A stretch of 64,000 nucleotides of DNA, from NCBI RefSeq assembly GCF_007565055.1, contig NC_044553.1, positions 124,084,978 through 124,148,977 on the forward strand, in the 5' to 3' direction. This DNA is from Rhinopithecus roxellana (taxonomy: Eukaryota; Chordata; Mammalia; Primates; Cercopithecidae). Of the stretch, positions 1 through 10,860 are shown one piece after another. Below the pieces are notes generated by a model that ran no database searches, was not told the DNA's origin, and saw only the letters and a program-made list of their open reading frames with translations. The first letter of the stretch is position 1, and each line of letters starts with the position of its first letter. A program made the translations under genes and the position numbers.

Positions 1-318
1 GGATGGGGAGGGGGCACTGCGGGGCTCAGCCACAATGCCAAACACGTTGAACGAGGGCACACACTGGAGGTGTTCACGATGCAGTCATCGTGACTCATCG
101 TTCTCAGCTCTGGCTGTTAAGGAGGGTGCCCATTCCAGAGCCTGTGCCCTCACTTAGTGAGTGGGTCAGCTGGAAGCCCTGGAGGCAGTCACAGCTCTTG
201 GCTCCCTTCTGCACATATCTAGGAACGAATCAACCAGCTCAGCCCCTCTGTGCACTGCTGCCTGCCCCAGACTGACTGAAAGCAAAGTGGTCTGGTCTGC
301 AGATCTGAGCAAAAGGGC
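1..318 (-). pseudogene. Beta-tubulin (TUBB-type) retropseudogene, middle part
   Basis: Read on the minus strand, this stretch follows a beta-tubulin coding sequence from about residue 80 to about residue 185 without introns. Recognisable blocks include the region around GQIFRPDNFVFGQSGAG, the AELVDSVLDVV block, the CDCLQGFQLTHSL block and the start of the strand leading to NTFSV. Frameshifts and substitutions break the frame, including the glycine-rich GTP-binding loop (GGGTGSG), of which only a damaged form remains. The lack of introns points to a processed copy of an mRNA. The copy runs off the left window edge, so its 3' end and any poly(A) tail are not visible. It is the same copy as the piece at 795-1039, separated by an LTR-like insertion. 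Non-functional. Confidence 0.8.
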
Positions 319-794
319 TCACTACCCGATGCACTGGAAGCCAATGCTATGACACTGGGTTTTTGAGAAAAGAAACGCTTTTTATTGCAGGTCTATCAAC
401 AAGGAGGTAGGAGTCTAGCTCAAATAGGTCTCCCTGTGCTGGGCATAAGGCTGTACTTTTGTTAGAAAAGATTCAGGAAGTGAAAAGGGTGGTCTGCAAA
501 GTCCTTGGGCATGTGCAATGATCTCTTCAGAGCTGCCTTTCTATGGGTCCCACGTGCAAATTCTGGGGGAGTTAGGATGAAACATGCAGAGGAAATTCAG
601 GTCTTAGCATCACCAATCTCATTCTGCGTAGACTCCAGTGGGCCATATTGGTTTCAGCTGATTTCAGCCTGTTTCATTACCTTACAGTTGGAGGGAATTT
701 CAGCAAGCTGTTTCTTTTCTTATCTGCCATCCTGTCGGCTTTAAGAATTTCTGTGAATCACTGGTTTCTTTAACTCTTTGGGGCACGGTTTCAA
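319..794. mobile_element. Insertion splitting the tubulin pseudogene, probably a solo LTR
   Basis: About 475 bp with no similarity to tubulin lies between two adjoining parts of one beta-tubulin pseudogene. The short word caaaagg occurs at both junctions (about 310-316 and 793-799), which fits a target-site duplication of the size made by LTR elements. A TTTATT motif near 378-385 would be a polyadenylation signal if the element lies on the minus strand. I could not name the family, and the ends are not clean TG/CA, so another class of insertion is possible. Confidence 0.45.
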
Positions 795-1039
795 AAGGAT
801 CTGAGCAGAGTCCATGATCCCAGGTTCTGGATCCACCAGGATAGTGGGAGGAACATATTTGTCCCCAGTGCCTTCACTGTGGCACGCTGAGATGTGGTCC
901 AGCTACAGATCACGGTCCCTGGGCAGGTACTAGTGGGGTCCATGATGTGACCATCACTGATAACTTCCCAGAACTTGGCACCGATCTGACTACCATGCTG
1001 TCCTGTCTGGATGTGCACAATTTCCTCTATGGTTAACAT
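795..1039 (-). pseudogene. Beta-tubulin (TUBB-type) retropseudogene, N-terminal part
   Basis: The minus-strand reading frame of 82 codons aligns with the beta-tubulin N-terminus. It has the EIVHIQ-GQ-G-QIGAKFWEVISD block and, after frame damage, the positions of the LVDLEPGTMDS block. The extra residues after the initiator Met, the replacement of Cys12 (the TUBB autoregulatory and nucleotide-site region reads GQHGSQ) and a stop right after the RSGPF position show decay. No intron separates blocks that lie in different exons of tubulin genes, so this is a retrocopy. It continues at 1-318 beyond an inserted element. Confidence 0.85.
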
Positions 1040-3760
1040 TTAATTTTGTTGCTCACCTCAAGGATATATAGAGCAAGACAATACGTCATTTTTTTTTTTT
1101 CTCTGCTCGTAGCAGGCTGAAGGTGTGCCTGAGGCTGGAGGAATAAGATCCAAATGCGGTGGTAGGAAGGTTCTAAGAGGGGCCACGCTGGGATGTTGCA
1201 ACAAGAAATGCCAGCCCAGAACCAAACTCAGGCCATCACCTCCTCTCTAGCTCAGCGTCACAGACCAGTGTGAACAGCTTCTCCCTGGGGGCCAGCTTCA
1301 AGGAAATGCTTGGAATTTCATTAGAGCTGAGGAACCCACAAAACATCCTTGTAGCAGAGCTTCATGCAATGAAACAGCGAAGGACAAAGCCCAGTATTCT
1401 GACTGTGGAATGCACGTGAGGAAGATAGCAAAAAATGTCAGAAGGCAAGGACAACGGTCAACACTGCAAAGCAAAAGGCTCTATCTACTTACTGACTCTG
1501 AAGGAGGAAAAACATCACAGAGATGCAGAAAAGCTGGCATCTGATTAAAAATTCCACAGAGTTGCCACGTTTGTAAAATAGGAATGCAATCCTCTCTTTT
1601 ACACATATTTTGGGAATTTGATTGCCCAGATAAAATTAGAGAACAGAAGTCATCAATCCAAGCTTGAAGGAGTGGAGGTGCAGTGAAGGCAGACTGAACG
1701 CACAGGCAGAAATGGCAGCCTTGGTTTAAAGGCAATGAAATAAGCTAAGAAAATGCCTGTTAGTTGCTCAAAGAAGCTTCCTGAATGATGAGATTACTGT
1801 ACCAGAGAAGGACACGGAGTGAGGGTTTCATTCATTCACTGAACAAACTCTTACGAAGAATTGGAAGACTTGGGAGGTTTGGGAGGAGCAGAAAACATCA
1901 AACCCTGGGATAAAGCCACTCGAGATGCCACTGGAAGGAAAATCAGGAATTGGATGGGGAAGCAGAGAGGAGCCAGCATGCTGGGATACTGGTGGTGTGG
2001 TCAGGGACAGCAGATACAGTGGCTGGGAAGGGCAGAGGGGTAAGGCTGGGAAGCAGTGGAGAAGCTTGAGACATAAGTTAAGGGCACACGTGGAGGGTCT
2101 TGACTCCCAGGCCAGGAGCGTGGACTCTTATCCATTAGACGCTAGGGGAGGGTGGGAAAATCTGTGTCAACGAGCAGAAAAATTACATTTACAAAGTGTT
2201 TTTCTTTTTAAAAGTTTTTTTTTTTTAATGAGTTTTAATATGCCTCTGTCTGTCCAACTAAAAAGAGTTTCCCCACCAGGTTTCTTTCTCCAAGCTCTCT
2301 AAGAAGGGCTGGGTCATTTCCCGGCTGACTCTTTGGTCTTTTGTGATGCAAAGACCAGGGAAGCAGGAGGTGTGGAGTGAGAAGTGTCTCAGAGGCCGGG
2401 CCTGGGGATTGGGAGAGTTTGGAAAAGAAAGCACAGGAGAAGCCCCAGGTAGTGATGGGAGTAGGGGACAGACAAGGAGGGTGTTTGAGAAATGTTTCTA
2501 TAGGCAAAGTATCCCCTGCATGGGGCTAAAGAGACGTAAAGAACAGGAGCAATTTTTAAAAATACATGTAGACACTGGACTGCGTTTCTTTGAACATCAC
2601 ATCAGCCTGAGACCAGCCCACATGAATCATGGCTTCAAAGGGGTGACAGATTAATCTGGCAGCAGAACTTACGGAGGCTGATCAGAAAGAGTAGAGGAAA
2701 TACAGAGGTGAAGAAGGGATCATCGGAATAGACTTTGACTTGGGGACTGATTCACACAGAGGAATAAAGAAGGAGGTAGAGTCCCAGGTTTCAGTGCAGA
2801 GTAGTCGCATAGGGGATGGGAGATGAGATTCGGGTTGGATGCCTTCACCTATTTGTAGAGGTTGTCCGGAGCACTATGTTGAAAAACATTACGATGCCAA
2901 TCTGGAAAAATGTTATGGCCAAATGGAGATCTTTGCCATGAGCTGAGGAGCTAGCTCTGCATGTATTGACCCTGAACTTAGAGAATAACAGCATTGTTGA
3001 CGGCGTCGATGGCATTAAGGACATCAGCATGGAAGCTGGGTTTCTGGAAAAGAGAATGAACTTGGATGAAACTGAAGCAATGCACACTGCTTTTGCTATT
3101 GGTTTTTGTTTTGTTTTGTTTTTCTTCTTTTCCTCCATTGATGCATTTTAAAGTCCCCAGATTTGAACTCCAGTACCGACAGAAGTGAAGCATTGCAGTG
3201 TACCCCTGAGGTAGCCTCATCTGTTTACTGAAAACCTTGGGTGCCTTCTAAAGAGGAGGTTGCAGACTGACTCTCAGAAACGGCAAATGACCAAGTGGAC
3301 AGCTGACATCTAAGTATTTATCCTGGACAGCTTTTCTCCCTGTGCTCTGCACTGAAGTTTACCCTGAAGTTTTTCTAAGCATAGACAAAGATCAGATGGT
3401 ACGTTTTACGAAGTGTTACTCAATTATGCGTATGAAGAGCAATCATTTAATTCTCAAACTTGCTCAAACAACTAAGGCTTCTCCACTCTGAGCTGTGAGC
3501 TCCACCAGGGCTAGGACCTCTGCTATATCCCCAGGCCCCAGTAGAGTCTGTAGTACACTAGGCAACACCTGATTGCTAACTGCAGGAACGAATCAATGGT
3601 TTTTTTGTTTCCTGTTTCTTCTGCTCAAGGAGCCTCAAAGTTGTACTTAACAGTATTTAAGTACATTGTTCTCAATAGAAGTCTACCTGGGCTGTGGGCC
3701 AGAACAAATTTTATTACTATTGTGGCAAATACATTTTCTAATTCAAATTAGCAAATATTT
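1040..3760. other. Intergenic, no gene seen
   Basis: About 2.7 kb in which I see no coding exon. Open frames are short, overlap on both strands and lack recognisable domains. The stretch around 3480-3600, with wording like 'gagctccaccagggctagg...', resembles the 3' part of an L2 LINE. The rest is unclassified, old-looking sequence. Confidence 0.5.
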
Positions 3761-3761
3761 T

Positions 3762-4450
3762 TGAGCGCCTACTGTGTTCATATCCTTTGATTTAACTATT
3801 CCACCTCTAGAAATGTATCCTACAGGTGTACCTGCTCATGTGCACTTGTGTAAAGGGTATGTCTTGGTCCATTTTGTGCTGCAATAACTGAATATCATGG
3901 ATTGGGTAATATATAATAAACAGATTATTATTACAGATTGAGTATTAATTAGTACTAATTGGATAATAATAATTATTAATATTACAGATTGGATAATCTA
4001 TAATAAACAGATAACTGGTGCACAGTTCTGGGAAGTGTGTGTGGGGTGAGGGCCTTCTTGATCAGTCATAACATGGCAGAATGGCAAAGAGAAAGCACTG
4101 GGAGAGATGAACGGGGGTGAACCCACTCCTACAATAACTGTATTAATCCATTCATGAGGGCAGAACCCACATGGCCTAATCACCTCTTAGAGGTTCCACC
4201 TCTTAATACTGTTATAATGGCAATTTAATTTCAACATGGATTTGGGAGGGGCAAACACTCAGACAATAATAGGGCACATTGATTGTGATGGCAAAATTCA
4301 GAAAGAACCCACATGTCCATCAGTGGGGGCTGGTTAGATAAACACAGTGCCCCTGTTATAAAGAATAAACCAGATCCTAGGCAAGGGGTCCAAGTTTTCA
4401 GTTTTTCCAAGTCCTCATGCAGACACAGAGAAATTAGACAGCAAACCCCA
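3762..4450 (+). mobile_element. Old L1 fragment (+), split by an LTR
   Basis: 3762-3858 matches the L1 3' region that reads like 'tgatttaactattccacctctagaaatgtatcctac'. The match resumes at about 4272-4450 with the segment typical of 'catgtccatcagtgggg..tggttagataaa'. Both pieces are in + orientation and in order, so they are one ancient L1 fragment interrupted by the MaLR-type LTR between them. Confidence 0.55.
3859..4271 (-). mobile_element. MaLR-type LTR (MST/MLT1-like), minus strand
   Basis: The start reads like the reverse complement of a MaLR LTR 3' end ('tcttggtccattttgtgctgcaataactgaatatcatgg'). The body contains the familiar 'attaatccattcatgagggcagaacccacatggcctaatcacctc' block. The end carries the reverse complement of the LTR start ('caacatggatttgggaggggcaaacactcagac'). 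AT-rich duplications near 3905-4010 have expanded it internally. Confidence 0.65.
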
Positions 4451-4992
4451 CAACCCAAGGAAAATATTTATGACAAAACTAGGTGACAAATTATTCCCAC
4501 TAACCTCAGCATATATAAATGGCCAACAGCCTCAAGAGTTGCATGGTGTCTGGGTTTGAGGGGTCGAAAGAAGTTAGAAAGCAAGGGGGTGGGGTATGAT
4601 AGACCTGAGAACAGAAGAACCCCCAGATATACCAGCTATTCACTAGGAAGTATTGTGGGCCAATTCAAGACGAGCAGGTGGAGCCTCTCTAGTGTGAGGT
4701 AGTTCAGGTGCCCACAATAAGAAGGCAGGAGGAGTGGGGAGGAGGCAGGAGCAGTCGGGCCCCTAGGAACTCCCAAGACTGATCAGGACAGGGCTCCACA
4801 CTCAGGAGAAGGCGCTGGGAGAGGAATCAAAATTGAGCAAGACAGGGATGAAAGAAAGGAAGGAAAGAGCAGTTTCAGTCTGTGTTGGGGGAAGGAAACA
4901 GCCAGGAAATCCCAGAAAGCAGGTGGCTCTACTTTACACGTAAGCAGGAGCCCTGTGAAGTCTGAAAAGCATTCCTTAACATGGCCTTTGTG
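4451..4992. other. Intergenic, no gene seen
   Basis: No coding or RNA gene recognised. The sequence is purine-rich in parts (4560-4900) and unclassified. Confidence 0.4.
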
Positions 4993-5465
4993 ACTGTTAG
5001 TACTGAGTGTCAACTTGATTGGACTGAAAGATGCAAAGTATTGATCCTGGGTGTGTCTGTGAGGGCATTGCCAAAGGAGAGTAACATTTGAGTCAGTGGA
5101 CTGGGAAAGGCAGACCCAACCTCAATTTGGTGGGCACAATCTAATCAGCTGCCAGGGAATATAAAGCAAGCAGAAAAACGTGAAAAGGCAAGACTGGCCT
5201 AGCCTCCCAGCCTGCATTCTTCCATGCTGGATGCTTCCTGCCCTCAAACATTGGACTCCAAGTTCTTCAGTTTTGAGTCTCGAACTGGCTCTCCTTTCTC
5301 CTCAGGCTTGCAGACAGCCTATTGTGGGACCTCGTGACCATGTAAGTTAATACCTAATAAACTCCCCTTTATCTATCTATCTATCTATCTACCTATCTAC
5401 CTATCTATCTATCTATTCTATTCTATTAGTTCTGTCCCACTAGGGAACCCTGACTTATTCTCAAA
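4993..5465 (+). mobile_element. ERVL-type LTR (MLT2-like), plus strand
   Basis: The wording closely follows the ERVL LTR family that begins 'gttagtactgagtgtcaacttgattgg', continues through 'cctgggtgtgtctgtgagggcattgcc' and 'ggcacaatctaatcagctgcc', and ends 'ttagttctgtcccactagggaaccctgac'. A tetranucleotide ATCT repeat has expanded inside it near the 3' end (5368-5420). The orientation is + by the position of the AATAAA at 5356. Confidence 0.7.
5366..5422. repeat. (ATCT)n microsatellite
   Basis: Tandem tatc/acct tetranucleotide units with a few interruptions (two acct units), inside the LTR at 4993-5465. Probably length-variable. Confidence 0.9.
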
Positions 5466-5479
5466 GTTTAGGAAAACTT

Positions 5480-6082
5480 GATCTCACATGAAAAAAAAAG
5501 CACCAGAAGAGTATCAAGTTCTATCCTATGCAAAGTAATTTTAAAAACTAGAGAGAATAAAGAACAGGATAACACTGTAACTGACAAAGAAGTCATGGCA
5601 GAGAGACATTGTCATAAAACAGCAAGCTTCTGTTTGATCTATTGCAGAAAAAGACATTAAGTAAATGACAGACATGGCAGAACAGCACCAATCAGAATTA
5701 GAGAAACTTGGAAATGAAGTGACAACTCAGGAAAAAAGTAGAACTAAACAATAATTATTCTGTAAGGTAGACTAATTATTATGAATCCATGGATTTAAAT
5801 ACATTTGATGGATGTCAATACCTGTGTTCCTGGAAGGAAGACAAAAGTAAACAAACACGAAAGGTAATGCCTCAAGAGACATAGAAGGTGAAATAAGAGA
5901 AAAAAATAAAAAAGAAATGAAGAGAGAAAGATTTAAGAGAAAGTAATGAACATTGAAGGCTATTGTACGTATGAATAATAGGTTTTCCTCACAAAGAAAA
6001 CCAAAGCAAGAGAACAGGGGAAGTACTAAGAGCTATAATCCAAGAAAATTTCCTTGAAAGAGAAGATTTGATAATATATACT
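5480..6082 (+). mobile_element. HAL1/L1-like ORF1-region relic (+)
   Basis: A-rich, lysine- and glutamate-rich sequence typical of the coiled-coil half of LINE ORF1 in + orientation, for example the stretch with 'aagaagtcatggcagagagac' and 'gaagagagaaagattta'. No open frame remains. It looks continuous with the HAL1-like sequence at 6400-7140 on the other side of an Alu insertion. Confidence 0.4.
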
Positions 6083-6383
6083 GAAATGTGAACATGGTGG
6101 CTCACACCTGTGATCTCAGCACTTTGGGAGGCTGAGGTGAGCAGATCACTTGAGGCCAGGAATTCGAGACCAGCCTGACCAACATGGTGAAATCTCATCC
6201 TGTAATAATACAAAAATTAGCTGGGTGTGGTGGCTTGCACCTGTAATCCCAGCTACTCAGGAAGCTGGGGCACCAGAATTGCTTGAACCCAGGAGGCAAA
6301 GGTTGCAGTTAGCTGAGATTATACCACTGTACTCACTGCAGCCTGGGCGACAGAGCAAGAACCTGTCACACACACACACACAA
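6083..6383 (+). mobile_element. Alu (+), old S/J-type
   Basis: Full-length dimeric Alu with its start altered to 'gaaatgtgaacatggtggctcacacctg'. The poly(A) tail has been replaced by a (CA)n stretch at 6367-6382. High divergence suggests AluS or AluJ. Confidence 0.9.
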
Positions 6384-6399
6384 AGTAAGTAAGGGTTCA

Positions 6400-7150
6400 A
6401 TGCACACTTGAGAATATCGGCCAAGGATGACTGCGCTCAAGCTATATCCTACTGAAATTACTAGTACCTAAGAAAAAAAACCTTTTGAACCTCTAGAAAA
6501 ATTCTTTGGACATCTTGAAAAAGTCTTATGTGACTTATACGGAAAAGAAAAATAGACTATCACCAGGATTTTTTGAGAAAAATGCTTTATACCAAAGGAG
6601 AATGGATTAGCATATTTAACATACTCAAGGAAAGAAAGTATAAGCCAAGAATTTTATACCCAGAAAAACTGACCTGAAGTGTAAAGGGCATAGCAAATTG
6701 CTACCAACATGCAAGTGCTCACGGAATACTGCTTCAGGACCTCCAAGTGATTGATTTGAGGTCTGGAGCAGGAGCTGTACAAAATGAGCCTGTAATGCTT
6801 TGTCACACTAGCTGGCAAATAAGCTATCAAGGACCAGTAGGGTCAGGTCAAAAGGACTCAGGAGACAACTTGAAGAAGCCTATACTGGCCCAAGAAAAAC
6901 AAGGCAGCTTCAACAGGATAATAGTGGAAAAGGATTGAAATTCATAGAATGTGTTTAAATCCATTACTTCATAATCATATTAAAACGAGAAGAATTGGTC
7001 ACCTTCAGAGGATATAAGGGAGCTGACTCTTTAACTTGAAAACTGAGAAATAAAAGGAAATAATCCAGCATATGCCTGCTTTTCCTTATGAGCTATACCT
7101 TTGGGTAACCACATAGTAGATGAAGAAAAGTGAGTCTTCATGAAAAAGAC
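6400..7150 (+). mobile_element. HAL1/L1-like relic (+)
   Basis: The segment at 6625-6690 ('ggaaagaaagtataagccaagaattttatacccag') is the sequence found near the end of ORF1 in HAL1 and related L1 elements. The flanks up to about 7140 fit the 3' part of the same element. It is heavily mutated and non-coding. Confidence 0.5.
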
Positions 7151-7162
7151 AGACATGGGTGG

Positions 7163-7490
7163 GGCTGGGCGCAGTGGCTCACGCCTGTAATCCCAGCACT
7201 TTGGAAGGCCGAGGCAGGCGGATCACGAGGTCAGGAGATCGAGACCATCCTGGCTAACATGGTGAAACCCCATCTCTACTAAAAATACAAAAAATTAGCC
7301 AGGTGTGGTGGCACATGCTTGTAGTCCCAGCTACTCAGGAGGCTGAGGCAGGATAATCACTTGAACCCAGGAGGCAGAGGTTGCAGTGAGCCAAGACTGC
7401 GCCACTGCACTCCAGCCTGGCAACAGAGTGTGACCCTGTCTTAAAAAAAAAAAAAAAAAAAAAAAGAAAAAGAAAAAGAAAAGAAAAGAG
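7163..7490 (+). mobile_element. AluS-type (+) with long A-rich tail
   Basis: Complete dimer with a tail that has evolved into (AAAAG)n units (7443-7490). Target-site copies resembling 'aaaaagacag' flank it at 7143-7152 and near 7490-7500. Confidence 0.92.
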
Positions 7491-7499
7491 AAGAAGACA

Positions 7500-7869
7500 G
7501 TCACGGGAAATTTGACTAGCCCAGATTCATTGATAGATAAGTTATAAAGAAATTAAATGGATGGAGGAGGAACCATATAGATTAAAAGAGACTTAAAAGA
7601 CCTAGCACACATTTTTTAGAATAGGTAGGACTGTATAAGGTCTAGGGGAACAAATTTGGGTGATAAAGCTATACAAATAAAAATGAACACAAGTCAGATT
7701 AATGTCACTTATGGTGGGAGGGAGAAGACAGGGAGTAGGTAGGGAAAATGGAGGCGCTTCTGGGGTGGCTGGCAAAGTTCTATTTCTTGTCCTAGGTAGT
7801 GTTTACCTTCAAATAACTCATTAAGCCATATATTTTATTTGCTTGGTTTTCTGAATCCACATTTTATTT
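7500..7869. other. Unclassified intergenic sequence
   Basis: No gene recognised. Its composition resembles a decayed LINE 3' region, possibly continuing from the HAL1-like element upstream. Confidence 0.35.
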
Positions 7870-8162
7870 TATTTTTTTCTTTTGATACGGAGTCTCGCTC
7901 TGTCGCCCAAACCGGAGTGCAATGGCACTCTCGGCTGACTGCAACCTCTGCCTCCCGGGTTCAAGCAATTCTCCCACCTCAGCCTCCTGAGTAGCTGGGA
8001 TTACAGGCACCCACCATCGTGCCCAGCTAGTTTTTGTATTTTTGTAGAGACAGGGTTTCACCACGTTGGCCAGGCTGGTCTTGAACTCCTGACCTCACGT
8101 GATCTGCCTGCCTTGGCCTCCCAAAGCGCTGAGATTACAGGCATGGGCCACCAGGACTGGCC
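7870..8162 (-). mobile_element. AluS-type (-) with perfect target-site duplication
   Basis: Complete antisense Alu, with the head of the Alu at the right end. A 19-bp target-site duplication, ctgaatccacattttattt, is present at 7851-7869 and 8163-8181, which defines the insertion exactly. Confidence 0.95.
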
Positions 8163-8189
8163 CTGAATCCACATTTTATTTAAAATAAA

Positions 8190-8440
8190 ATGACTTTTTA
8201 AAAATGAGTAGATTTAGAGATACAGATGTGGATCAATTTCCAAAGTATATGGTTAAGTGAAATAAGACAAGGCAGAAGAGTGTGAATAACACGCCACTGA
8301 CATTTACACATAGAGGAGGTATTTGTGTGTGCATAGACTGTCCTGGGAGGAGTCACAAGGAATTCAGAGCAAGTTCAGAGGGTGGGAGGCCAATCGACTT
8401 TCGATATACACCTTTGAATTTCCACTGGGCCTATGCTTAT
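8190..8440 (+). mobile_element. L1ME-like 3' region fragment (+)
   Basis: The wording 'gatacagatgtggatcaatttcc', 'atatggttaagtgaaataagacaaggcag' and 'tgtgaataacacgccactgacattta' is the pattern seen near the end of old L1 elements. Low residual similarity. Confidence 0.5.
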
Positions 8441-9329
8441 CTCTCAAAAGAATAATTAATTAACTATATTTTAGAAAAAGTAATATTCTTTTAGAAAAAG
8501 TAATAAGCCTGACAATCTCTTTGTTCCAGTTTTACATTTGCCACTTGCCATACCACATTTTGGTCCATCATTTGTTCACTGCGGAGGATAATACAGGCTG
8601 GCGGATGAGTGGGCCAGGAAACAGAGTGACTTCAGCAGCATTTGAGCTTCACATAAGCTGCAAAGCTTTTTCTTGGTTTAAACGTTATCTATCCGTACAT
8701 TTCTAAGCCGAGAGTGTTTGAGGTTAGCCTGCCTTTGAATACTCCTATAAATACCACGGTTTGTGTCACCTGTGTATGTCACCTTGTGTAGACCCCAGAG
8801 CACCACCTGCAGGTGCCCAGCTTTCTCACCTGCCCTTACTTGTGGTGCCAGTAAGGGCTCTTCCACCCTTTGGGGACCGAGTCACATCATCTTCACAGGA
8901 CAGCACTACTGAGCTCAAGGCACTCAGGTCTCCTTCCTAATCAGCTTCTTTAGAGTGGACTTGATTTCATAGGGAATGGAAGGTTTTCTTTTTTTCCTAG
9001 GGAAATAGCTCTCTGTTGAGATACTTTGCCAAGAGAAATAAAAAAAAAACTGATTAAATCCCACGCTGAATTTCAAAATAAAACATTCAAAATCTTCTGA
9101 GCAGGTTACTCCTTTTCAATGTTTTTTTTGTTATTGCTAGATATTATAATTCCTCGGGTGAGGTGTATAATGGCTTCAGGGATTTATAACATAATTACTT
9201 TGAAAGTAAATTGAGAATTACTTGGTATAGTATGTTATGGATAAGATGGTATCTATGTAGAAATTAAACTGTCTTAACAGTTTATCACTTTCAAAAATTA
9301 TTGTGTTATAGAAATTCTTTTTTTTTTCT
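8441..9329. other. Unclassified intergenic sequence
   Basis: No gene seen. A small tandem duplication of 'ttttagaaaaagtaat' occurs at about 8470-8503. The remainder shows no family I recognise. Confidence 0.4.
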
Positions 9330-9720
9330 GGCTTATTTTAAGAGAATGAGCATTTTTAAGTTTTAAAAGACACTATCAAATTACCATCACCAAAGATTGT
9401 ACCAATTTCTATTCTCAACCACAATGTGGAACATGATCCACTGGCTGTTACTTGGTCTAAAAAATTCTTGTGGCCATCTGATAGGCAGAAATCTCATTGC
9501 CACTTTAATTTGCATTGCCTTGGTTACTAAGGAGACTGATGATCTTTTTATTCATTATTGGTATTTCTTCATTTTGTGAAAAGGCCACTCACATTCTTCA
9601 TCCAGTTTTCTATCGAGTTTCCTCATGGACTCCTTTGCGTATTAGGGATAGTGACCGTTTCCCCCATCATAAATGATACAAGTGTCTCCTCTCCCTCTGC
9701 TGCTCATCTAAATTTTTGGT
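9330..9720 (-). mobile_element. L1 ORF2 3' region fragment (-)
   Basis: The order of blocks ('ccatcaccaaagattgtaccaat', 'ctttaatttgcattgcc', 'gatgatctttttattcatt', 'tatttcttcattttgtgaa') matches the reverse complement of the end of L1 ORF2. Ancient and non-coding. Confidence 0.5.
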
Positions 9721-9794
9721 AAGAAATTTACCATATAGATACATTTAATTCATATGTTGTCAAATGCGTCCTTCAAATTAAAATTGGAGTTTCA

Positions 9795-10093
9795 GGCCAG
9801 GAATGGTGGCTAATGCCTATAATCAAAGTACTTTGGGAGGCCAAGGTGGGCAGATCCACCTGAGGTCAGGAGTTCAAGACCAGCCTGGCCAACATAGTGA
9901 AACCTCATCTCCACTAAAAATATGAAAGTTAGCCAGGTGTGGTGGTGCTTGCCTGTAATCCCAGCTACTCGGGAGGCTGAGCCAGGAGAATCGCTTCAAC
10001 CCGGGAGGCAGAGGTTGCAGTGAGCCAAGATCATGCCATTGCACTCTGGCCTGGATGACAGAGTGAGGCTCTGTCCCAAATAAATAAATAAAT
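9795..10093 (+). mobile_element. AluS-type (+) with target-site duplication
   Basis: Complete dimeric Alu with an (AAAT)n tail at 10078-10093. The 13-bp duplication aattggagtttca is present at 9782-9794 and 10094-10106. Confidence 0.95.
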
Positions 10094-10309
10094 AATTGGA
10101 GTTTCACACCATCTCTTGGAGGGGCTTTGCTGTCTGCTTCTCAGTGCTTCCCATGGTTCTCTCTTTCCCCCGCTGACACCTAGGCCCTGTGGGAGCGCCC
10201 CCTTGGTCAGGAGTCATCTTTTCAGGTTTTTCTCTGTTTCTATCACCTTGTCCAGTGGACCTCCCACTTGAGCAAGAGGCAGACTCCCCCAGAGGGCTTG
10301 GGAAAACCC

Positions 10310-10460
10310 CAGTTGTTCAGAAATCTCAGAGTTTCTGATTCAGGAAGTCTACGGTGGGCCTGAGAATTCGTATTTTAACAAGTTCCCAGCAGATGTTGAT
10401 GCTGCTGTTCTGGGACCAGACGTGGACCACCTGCCTCAAACACTGGTTTGACATCTTGAC
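10310..10460. mobile_element. hAT-Charlie MITE fragment (MER5/MER1-like)
   Basis: Contains the characteristic series 'agagtttctgattcaggaagtct', 'gggcctgagaattcgtatttt', 'aacaagttcccagcagatgttgatgctgctg'. This is shared by the MER5A/MER1 group of non-autonomous hAT elements. The terminal repeats are not clear. Confidence 0.6.
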
Positions 10461-10549
10461 CTCTCTGGGAGCTATGCCTTTGTTCCTATCTCCCTTGCTT
10501 GCACCCAGGGCCAGGTCACGTCACATTTCTTCTGGCATCCTTTCACAGC

Positions 10550-10860
10550 TTCTTTTCCCACATCCATTGTGACTCCTGCCATCCACCACCACACTGCAGC
10601 CAGAGGGATTTCAACAGGTGCTCATGGCACTCTCTTCCAGCTCTTCCCCTGTCGTCATTGGGCCATCTGGTGATACTTTTCACATCTTTCTGCCCTTTGT
10701 GCTCTTCTGCATATGGGCTTTTGGTAGCTGTGAAATGCCAGGTTCTTTCTTGCCCCAGGGTCTTTGCACATGCGCATTCTCTTGGCCTGGAAACCCTTCC
10801 TTTGCAGTGATATTGGTCATTTTGGTGAGATCACATTGACTATTAGGCTGGTGTGTGGAT
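10550..10860. mobile_element. L2 LINE fragment
   Basis: The phrases 'ttctgccctttgtgctc' and 'ccccagggtctttgcacatgcgcattctcttggcctggaa' correspond to the widely seen L2 pattern 'gggcctttgcacatgctgttccctctgcctgga'. Open frames across it are incidental. Confidence 0.5.

Noticed and set aside
2845..3220. Overlapping frames near 3 kb as a small gene
   Set aside because: Frames on both strands overlap. There is no recognisable domain, start context or splice pattern.
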